64,000 nucleotides of DNA from Amborella trichopoda. Its lineage: Eukaryota; Streptophyta; Magnoliopsida; Amborellales; Amborellaceae. Both the position numbers and the translations under genes were made by a program. Each line of letters begins with the position of its first letter. The stretch's first letter is position 1. Location: positions 532,493 to 596,492 of the forward strand of contig NW_006499296.1 in assembly GCF_000471905.2 (NCBI RefSeq). Direction: 5' to 3'. The notes beneath the pieces were generated by a model, which saw nothing but the letters and a program-made list of their open reading frames with translations, did not search any database and was not told the DNA's origin. Positions 57,371 through 64,000 of the stretch are shown piece after piece.

Positions 57371-58893
57371 TTGCAAAAATGGTGGTGGCGGTCGTTGAAT
57401 ATGGATGGTCATCTCGGGATTGATGTCTTGAAAGCCAAATATGGAGTTGATCCATGTTATACTATGGTTACAGTATGTCATGTTGGTAGACGGTCAACCA
57501 TTTGGAGGACAATAGTGTCTATGCGATCTTTGTTCCTTTGCCATTTGAGATGGACATAGGGTAAAGGTGATATGGCTTTGTTTTGGCACTCGAAATGGGA
57601 ATCTGACCTCCCAATGAAAGCACTTTTCCCTGATATTTATCATAGAAGTTTGCAACATATGGCTACTATGCATGAAGAAGGTAGTGGCAGTGGCAGTGGG
57701 CAGTCCATTGTATGGAATGTTACTTGCTTATACAATAGATTACCTGCTGCTACCTTTGATCAGTGTTTGGAATTGCAAAGTGTCTTGGGGAATTTTTTTA
57801 ACTCAAGTTTTGAAGAGGATGCTGCCATATGGGAGTTGGAATCTGATGGTGCCTTCTCGGTAAGGTCAGCGTATGATATTTTATTCTATGATTGTGTAAG
57901 ATGGAATTCGCCTTTTTTAAAACATATATGGAGTTGGAAAATACCTCATAAAGTGCAGGTTGTTGTTTGGATTTTGGCGCAAAGTAATGCTTAACAGGGG
58001 ACAATTTGTGAAAACGAGGTAAGATCATGGTTAATGTTTGCCTTTTTTGTAAAAATGATGAGGAAACGCATGATCACTTGTTTTTACTTTGTCAGGTTAC
58101 TTCTACACTTTGGTATTGGGCTTTGTAAAAAGTTAGGTTTTCTATGAATCTCCCTTCATCTGTTTGGCATATTGTGAATCAATTGAAAATTTTAGAGTTC
58201 CAAGGGTTTGGGGGAATTCTTTGGAATATTTTTCGTGGTTCATTGTTATGGGGAGTATGGCTTAAAAGAAATAGGAAGACCTTTGAAAGTGTGGCAGTGG
58301 ATTTGGCAACCTTAAAGAATAAGATCTTACTCTATACATGGAATTGGTTTAGAATTACTAAAAAAGGATGCGGGACTTCAAGAATGGATGTAGATGAGAA
58401 TCTTGATCAACTAATCTCATTAAGATTTATTAAGGTGAGGCCAAGAAGCAGCTGGCAACCTCCTTTGAGTGGTTGCTTTAAATTGAATGTTGATGGCTCT
58501 TTTATAGGAAATCCAAGTAGGGCTAGGGTGGGTGGAGTATGCAGGGACACAAGTGGGAATTTAGCTTTATGTTTTGCAAGACCGTGTGGTGATGCTACTG
58601 CGAACTATATTGAAATGGCAGCGGTCCTACAAGGTATCAAGCTATGGAAGGAGATGAGCTTGGGGGACTCGCTATTTGTGGAAGGGGACTCTAAGAATGC
58701 GATGGACTGGTGTAACTGCTTATCTATTGCACCTTGGTGTATAAGATATATTTGGTTGCACATTAAAGAATTATCTGCTGGCAGCAACATTACTTTCAAC
58801 CATATATATATAGAGGCTAATACTTTGGCAGATGACCTTGTTAAGAAGGGGGCATCCCTTCCCTCGTTAAGGCTTTCCCTTTCTTTGTTCTAA
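57371..58893 (+). pseudogene. LINE ORF2 C-terminal region: zf-RVT and RNase H
   Basis: The 57572-57994 frame has FSVRSAYDIL and WSWKIPHKVQVVVWILAQ, the zf-RVT region that follows RT in plant L1 and LINE-derived genes. The 58144-58893 frame holds an RNase H domain: LNVDGSFIGNPSRARVGGV, the Glu in YIEMAAVLQGI, the Asp in VEGDSKNAMDW and the last Asp in NTLADDLVKKG. All catalytic acids are kept. The two frames are separated by stops. RNase H was acquired by some plant L1 lineages. Confidence 0.85.
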
Positions 58894-58983
58894 TGTTGGT
58901 TTCTTTTTTGCAATTTCTCTGTTGTTATGGTTGTAATGACTCCATGATTTAAATAATATTCAACACTCTTGTCAAAAAAAAAA

Positions 58984-59208
58984 GGTGGTCCATCTAAAAA
59001 CAATTGTAACTAACGGTCCAAATATTTTTTTAATATAATTATTATTTTTAGTTATCAAATTTTATTTTATTTTATTTATATTCATGATCTCCATATTAAA
59101 GATTATATATTCTCTAAAAATTAGGACCAGATTATATTTAAAATATATATTTATTGCCAAGCCCGCATTTGTACATGTGCAGGCTGGGCCACATGCTAAC
59201 CACGTCCA
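58984..59208 (+). mobile_element. MITE family C, copy 3, right part
   Basis: It resumes after the LINE with GGTGGTCCATCTAAAAACAA and continues through TAACGGTCCAAATATTTTTT to the right end GGGCCACATGCTAACCACGT, matching copies 1 and 2. Confidence 0.88.
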
Positions 59209-59864
59209 AAAAGAAATAACTTCTAAAAATTATTCAGTTTAAAGCGATATATATTACAATTAGTATAAAAAATTGAGTTCAAAATGGCAAAAAAAAAAAA
59301 AAACCAATTCTTCATCTTTCAGTTTCATCTGAAGGGAGATATAGATCCAACAATACAATTTTGGCTAAATCATGTTTTCTTGGGAGAAAATAGATATAAA
59401 AGAAGGATAATCAAGAAAATGGTGGGAAAATACCCTAAATCGACATTAGAGATGCTTTGTTTTGATTAAAAACTTTTCTTCGGACTTTTGTAGATCAATA
59501 CGATAAGATCATTTTGTGAGAAACATGGAAGTTTTAGGAAGGAATCAAAGATTTTTTGTTTCAATTTCAAAAAAGTTCTCTAACTTTGGACTCTCGATTT
59601 CTTTTATAAAGCTTAGATGTATTGGCTATAGTGATATCCAAAATCACTAAAAATAAAGAAATCTCATATTATGCTAGATTGTGAGTAATATTGATAAGGG
59701 TTTTAAAGGAAATAGAAATCCAAAAGGATAAAGACTATTTGGTCTATCTTTTGGTTTTTTGGATATATGTATCATCCGTGGAAAGTTTTCTATTTAATAT
59801 GGATTATTTACCTTGTATATGTGGGATGAAAGAGGAAAGAATAGGTGTGTTGTATTTGAGTCAT
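59209..59864. other. Intergenic, no gene recognised
   Basis: AT-rich sequence with an A-run at about 59288-59302. The frames at 59284-59469 and 59691-60053 show no known domain. Confidence 0.35.
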
Positions 59865-59975
59865 CATGTCGGAAATGTGGCTTCATCTAGAGAGAGACTG
59901 GGCCTAAATATGGCTTCGTCTAGAGAAAAACTGGGCCTAAATGTGGCTTCCTCTAAAGAGAGATGGGGTCTCTTG
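59865..59975 (+). repeat. 33-bp tandem repeat, three units
   Basis: Units of the form TGTGGCTTCATCTAGAGAGA-GACTGGGCCTAAA occur three times. Because the period is a multiple of three, the open frame 59691-60053 reads an 11-residue repeat (VASSRERLGLN). That alone is not evidence of a gene. Confidence 0.75.
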
Positions 59976-60094
59976 TGCATTGTGCATGAGAAGAGAGTTT
60001 CCTATGGAGAGAAATATTATGAAGGTGCATGGGTGGGTGATTTCCCCTCTTAGTAAGAGAAAATCTCGATTGATTTCAAAGTTCTCTTCATGGA

Positions 60095-60440
60095 TAGTGG
60101 TTTAGCTGTCGATTTTATTCCTAGATAATGGTTTAGCTATCGGGTAGATATGGGTCGCTTCCTAAACAATGGTTTACACGTGGAGTGGAGATGTTCTTTT
60201 CCTGGACAGTGGTTTAACTATATGATAGATATGAAAGATCGACGGGTGGTGCCTGATAGGAGAGTGGGGTTGGTTTAGTTGTCGAGTGGATATGGGTCGC
60301 TTCCTGGATAGTGGTTAGATGTGGAGTGGATATGGTTTCTTCTTAGTCAGTGGTTTAACTGTAGAATAGAGATAAGAGATTGGAGGGTAGTGTTAGTTAG
60401 GAGATCGGAGGTTTGCATCGCTGGGTTTTATTGAGCTTTA
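60095..60440 (+). repeat. Degenerate minisatellite, ~40-50-bp units
   Basis: The words GGTTTAGCTGTCG, GAGTGGATATGGGTCGCTTCC and TGGATAGTGGTTTA recur six or more times with variable spacing. There are no coding motifs. Confidence 0.7.
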
Positions 60441-60604
60441 AAGCGGTAACGCTATGTTCCTAAAATTTGATATAACTTTCTTAGTTAACTATGGTCGTGG
60501 ATGTTACCATTTTGAAGTGAACCACATAAATCTTTATGTTGATGTGGTGTGTATGTTTTTTGCTTTATTTCTCGTATTATGGATTGTATTGCCTATTTTG
60601 TGTG

Positions 60605-60750
60605 TAGCTAGATAAGCACACATTCCTGGTGGATCCAACTTTTTGGGATTACTGTTTCACATTCCCTATGGATCCAACTATTTGGAAATGATGTTTCCAT
60701 ATCGGTACACATTCGTGGTGGATCCAACTTTTTGGGATTACTATTTTCGT
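60605..60750 (+). repeat. Tandem repeat of ~50 bp, three units
   Basis: The phrase CACATTC-TGGTGGATCCAACT, TTTTGGGATTACT is repeated three times. The first and third units are nearly identical and the middle one diverged. Confidence 0.8.
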
Positions 60751-61520
60751 ATCTAAGATGGCTATTAAATCCTAACAAGATTACCAAGACGGAGTTGGCT
60801 TAAGGGCTCTTTACCACAAGCAAAGTACAGAATTGTCGTGTGATCTATTTTACTTTTATCAACATCCTCCATTTTGAATGAGATTCATTGCCAACCTTCT
60901 TTATGAAAAACCAAAATTGGAGTAGGATTTTTTCAAGCAGGGCGCAGTTGCCGACTGATAATTACCAGGTGGTTTGATTTTGAGAAGATGAAAAGCTGAA
61001 TGCAATCTGTTGGCATTTTTTCCAGTTCAAGTGAAACAAAGACTAAAGCAACCATGAAAGTATAGATTGTTGGATTTTAGTAGAAACGAAACGAAGAGCT
61101 TGAAGATGTCTAATTTTACATAGCCCTTGATTGATTGGGGATCTATGTAGTATTTTGTGAACTTCTCCTTGATGAATACTTTGGCACCGGCAAATGCCTG
61201 ATCTGCCATTAGAATTTCTTGCCACTTGGTCCATTAAAAAGAAAACATATTTTTTCCACTTGGAATTGCAAATTCATGAGTTCCACAGTAATTGAGAAGA
61301 GTCTTTAATCCTTCTTTTCATACCAAAATATTTGAACAAATGAACTACAACAATAAGAGAAAACAGATGACCCATAGAACCCAAAATCCCTTTATTAGGG
61401 AAAGATAGGTCAAGTAGTAGGGGAGAAAAGGAGGTATTATGACCTCCTCACTTGTTTGTTTCTATCATTTTCCTATCTGATTTGATTATGGCTTGAGCCC
61501 ACACTTCTTTAACTCATTTT
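60751..61520. other. Downstream flank of the kleisin gene, no gene recognised
   Basis: A minus-strand frame at 61027-61209 (MADQAFAGAKVFIKEKFTKYY) is open for 60 codons but matches nothing I know and lies after the kleisin stop. It could be 3' untranslated region or an unrelated fragment. Confidence 0.35.
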
Positions 61521-63862
61521 TCACATGTTACCCTGGGAAATGAAAATTTCTCCATAACACTCAGCCTGCTGTACCTTGATGAAGTTGTTGGATGCCATAA
61601 CTGCATTAAAGTAACCATAAAAAAATCAATCACCTATCGACTCGGGAAAATATCGAAGTTAATGGAGAATGAGTGGGGGGCAGGGCTGAATTCTTCGTAG
61701 AGTAATTACCCAAAGTGTGGTAGAAAAGCTTGGCTGCTCTTCTTCGGTCCATGCCATTTGTGAGCTCGTTTATAGTAAGCGTTGCTGAAGCGTTTGATTT
61801 ATCAAAGTGCTCCTTTAGGTTCCTAATATTTGAAGAAAGAGTTTAGGCCTTAGATCTCTTTTATATAAGAAAAATGATGCGCAGTATAATATATGAAGAT
61901 GTGCCCCATTGAAATTATAGACAGATAGGAATGTGAAAAAGAGAAGCAAAAGTAAGAGTGGAGGTAGGGGAGAAGGAAGGAAGGAAAGACAGCAAGGAGT
62001 GCAGAGAAAGTGCAGAAAGATTATCAAGAAAATGAGAATAACTTACTAGGAAAAAAGATCAAATTTTATGCTAGAAAATGAATCTTAACTATTATAGATG
62101 GAAGATTTGCCCCACTCAAATAGAATGCAGAAAAGATTGAAGGAAAAGGAACAGTGAAATTATTTTTGAACAAAAAACAGAAGAAAAAACAAAATTGAGT
62201 CACCTCATGATTATGCTGGTAACTCTGTCAATTGATTTAGTAGGGTTTGGTTGGACTGGTGTTTGTTGTGTAGGAGCAGTTTCCACCATAAACTCTGCAA
62301 AGAAAAACCAAAAGACAGGCAAACTCAAGTTAAAAATATGCACTAGCAGAGGGTTACGACTATTACAACATGTGGGTTTTGAAAATAATAACCTCCATCC
62401 ATGCCTACAGGGTTTTTAGCACCCGTAAAATGTTTACGTCCACTCGTGTTTTTGGGGCTCTCTGCAATCTTGAGGGTACTGGTATTGTATGAAGTCTCCT
62501 CATGCACCACATCAAGATCAGCGCCCACTAGAGAATTTGGTTGCTCGCTTTGGGATATGTCACTTTTGGATATGTCGAAATAAACCATTGCATTCTTGAA
62601 ATGAGTTACTTATGGCTTTCGGAAGGGGGCCAAAACATCCCATGTCATATAATTGAAATTAAAAGTATGCAGGATCAATTCTCATGCTTAAAACCAACCT
62701 GGCTTGTGTTGGGAGTACTTCAGCTTCATATTGTGGGCCTTGCCCAGATATAGAGCCAGATATTGATGTTCCTGTTTGTCCTGTCATTTATTTCAACCAC
62801 TTCCACTAATGAATCAGTGTCCTTGAAAGTTTGCAAATTGAATTTAATTGGTAAAGTTATGGATGATGAGAGAGATGTTACCTGAACCAAGGAGTTCTTT
62901 TCTCATTGGTCCAGTACCCTGATTTATTCCTGCAACTGTACGCTGCCTTTCTAAGGCCGAATGTACTGTCTCATTCTGGAAATCATATGCACCCTTTAGG
63001 ACACATGAATTTTTATCAGAATAAGAGGTATAAGTGCGAGAGTATTCGTAATTTAAGTTCAGAAGTCTTACAAAATTAGGTTGGAAATCAGGGTATATGT
63101 TGTCTGAAAGTGGTGGGGGTGAATGTGGTGATTGTTGAGGCCATGGTGCACCTCTTCCTGTTTCACATCAAGAATATATCCATACACATTCAAATGTGTG
63201 AGAGAGAGAGAGATAGAGAGAGGATGACTAACCTTTGACAGGATGTGGAATGCAACCCTTCCACAGATCTAAGAGAGCAGGAACATCTTCAGGATCAGTT
63301 AACAGGGATACCAAAGGGAGGTCCATGGTCTTGCTGATGATTTGGGAAGGCTGGGGCTTGCTTGCCTACAAAGTTTGAATAAGCAAAGAGGTTACCGGTA
63401 CCCAACAACTCCAATCTAGTCTAGCATAGACGGAAGCCACAACAGCATTGGAACATAACCATTTCTTTTCATGTACTTCATATGCTACACACACACAGCT
63501 AGAGAGAGACAGAGAGAGAGAGAGACCAATGGAGTTGTGGCCTTCTTCTTTGAGCTTCTATCAAGGATATCAGATGTGTCTTGAAGCCAAGACTGATAGA
63601 CTTGACCAGATATGATGATCTGCTTATCAATGATGATTTTACTATGGTCTCTTGCTTTCCTTTTCTGTGGTCTTCTCTGTTCTACTCCATGAACAACCTG
63701 TTCACCCTGTTACAAGATTCATACAACACTTAACAATCAAAATGGAGGCTCAATTTACAGATGTTGTGTTTGTGATTCAGTCTTGATTAAACCCTACATG
63801 AGCACTCTCTGTCTCAACTTCCATCTGTTGCTGCTGCTGAGGTGGGGTAGCATGTGCTTCAT
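61521..63862 (-). CDS. REC8: REC8/RAD21-type kleisin (cohesin subunit), last ten exons
   Basis: Kleisins close the cohesin ring; REC8 (SYN1 in Arabidopsis) is the meiotic form. Ten exons join in frame: 63798-63862, 63527-63706, 63233-63365, 63072-63157, 62882-62975, 62699-62771, 62393-62562, 62204-62294, 61710-61822 and 61521-61600, giving 360 C-terminal residues. A basic linker (RRPQKRKARDHSKIIID, then QVYQSWLQDTSDILDR) is followed by a Ser/Pro/Gln-rich middle. The C-terminal Rad21/Rec8 winged helix that binds SMC1 follows: LKEHFDKSNASATLTINELT, RRRAAKLFYHTLVMASNNFI and KVQQAECYGEIFISQGNM, then TGA. The N-terminal kleisin domain lies beyond the window edge. The ending favours REC8 over the SYN2-4 group, but paralogue assignment is moderate. 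The 62562 acceptor (AAAAG) lacks a good pyrimidine tract. Confidence 0.85.
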
Positions 63863-63863
63863 C

Positions 63864-63902
<39 letters not shown>
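63863..63902. repeat. (GA)n microsatellite forming a splice-acceptor pyrimidine tract
   Basis: On the minus strand this is a (CT)n run of about 19 units ending TCTCCAG directly at the 63862 exon boundary of the kleisin gene, so it serves as the polypyrimidine tract of that intron. Confidence 0.8.
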
Positions 63903-64000
63903 GACGACGAACGATACAACCTAATTATATATCTACTTAACTTAAACTAAACAAATAATTAAGTTAAGTTAAGTAAGGTAAGGTACGGTAGTAGTCTAGT
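63903..64000. other. Low-complexity right edge
   Basis: Short slipping motifs (TTAAGTTAAGTTAAGTAAGG, GGTACGGTAGTAG) without gene content. They resemble the noisy contig tip beside the 20-N gap, so the sequence quality here is doubtful. Confidence 0.4.

Larger units (their letters stand above)
51903..58983 (+). mobile_element. Near full-length L1-like LINE with RNase H, 12-bp target duplication
   Basis: The 7.08-kb element lies between duplicated GGTGGTCCATCT (51891-51902 and 58984-58995) and ends in a 10-A tail (58974-58983). In order it has a ~0.7-kb GA-rich 5' leader, ORF1 (from 52602), an APE-type endonuclease, a reverse transcriptase with YADD and a C-terminal RNase H with all four acidic motifs. 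The presence of a leader and ORF1 start argues against 5' truncation. Stops and frameshifts in ORF1 and ORF2 make it inactive. Long intact stretches, such as 399 codons of RT, point to moderate age. Confidence 0.93.

Noticed and set aside
59691-60053. 120-codon frame with an 11-residue repeat
   Set aside because: The repeat follows from a 33-bp tandem array, and the rest has no recognisable features.

Overview
This is nuclear DNA of a flowering plant. The genes are split by canonical GT-AG introns, the intergenic DNA is AT-rich, and the window is packed with plant-type transposon fossils (Ty1/copia pieces, L1-like LINEs, a TRIM-like LTR element, a PIF/Harbinger element and several MITE families). 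I cannot fix the lineage; kilobase-scale introns full of repeats suggest a moderately large genome. No tRNA, rRNA or CRISPR array was seen.

Four host genes can be read from spliced exons. (1) Minus strand, 6998-9934: the first four coding exons of a Rab3GAP catalytic-subunit homologue, the rest not found. (2) Plus strand, 21074-29148: a complete four-exon methylesterase of the MES family, closest to the MES17 (methyl-IAA esterase) type, 260 aa with all introns in phase 0. (3) Plus strand, 41391-47544: a complete two-exon TKL-type kinase-like protein of 563 aa that has lost the beta3 lysine and the DFG aspartate, so probably a pseudokinase. (4) Minus strand, 61521-63862: the last ten coding exons of a REC8/RAD21-type kleisin, running off the right edge.

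Layout. 1-6.4 kb: a broken copia element cut by a 1.26-kb PIF/Harbinger element, a LINE reverse-transcriptase scrap and a solo-LTR-like block. 7-10 kb: Rab3GAP. 10-21 kb: repeats, a second broken copia element, MITEs, and a 20-N gap flanked by two copies of the same ~0.5 kb, which looks like two unmerged contig tips. 21-29 kb: the methylesterase, whose introns hold at least six MITE insertions and several minisatellites. 30.5-33 kb: a TRIM-like element with two LTRs above 1.1 kb, only 108 bp between them, and a perfect TAAAA target duplication. 35-38 kb: a 60-bp tandem repeat and a LINE 3' end. 41-47.5 kb: the kinase-like gene; its 4.46-kb intron carries an LTR fossil and a ~0.5-kb-arm inverted repeat made of an unrecognised coding-like sequence. 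51.9-59 kb: a near full-length L1-like LINE with endonuclease, reverse transcriptase and RNase H, inserted in a MITE with a 12-bp target duplication. 59.2-61.5 kb: minisatellites. 61.5-64 kb: the kleisin.

The four genes are unrelated in function (vesicle traffic, auxin/salicylate ester metabolism, signalling, chromosome cohesion) and form no operon or pathway. The strongest structural themes are nested transposons, MITEs and microsatellites sitting next to splice sites, and an intronic hairpin. All functional calls rest on recognised motifs and remembered family sequences, with no database search.
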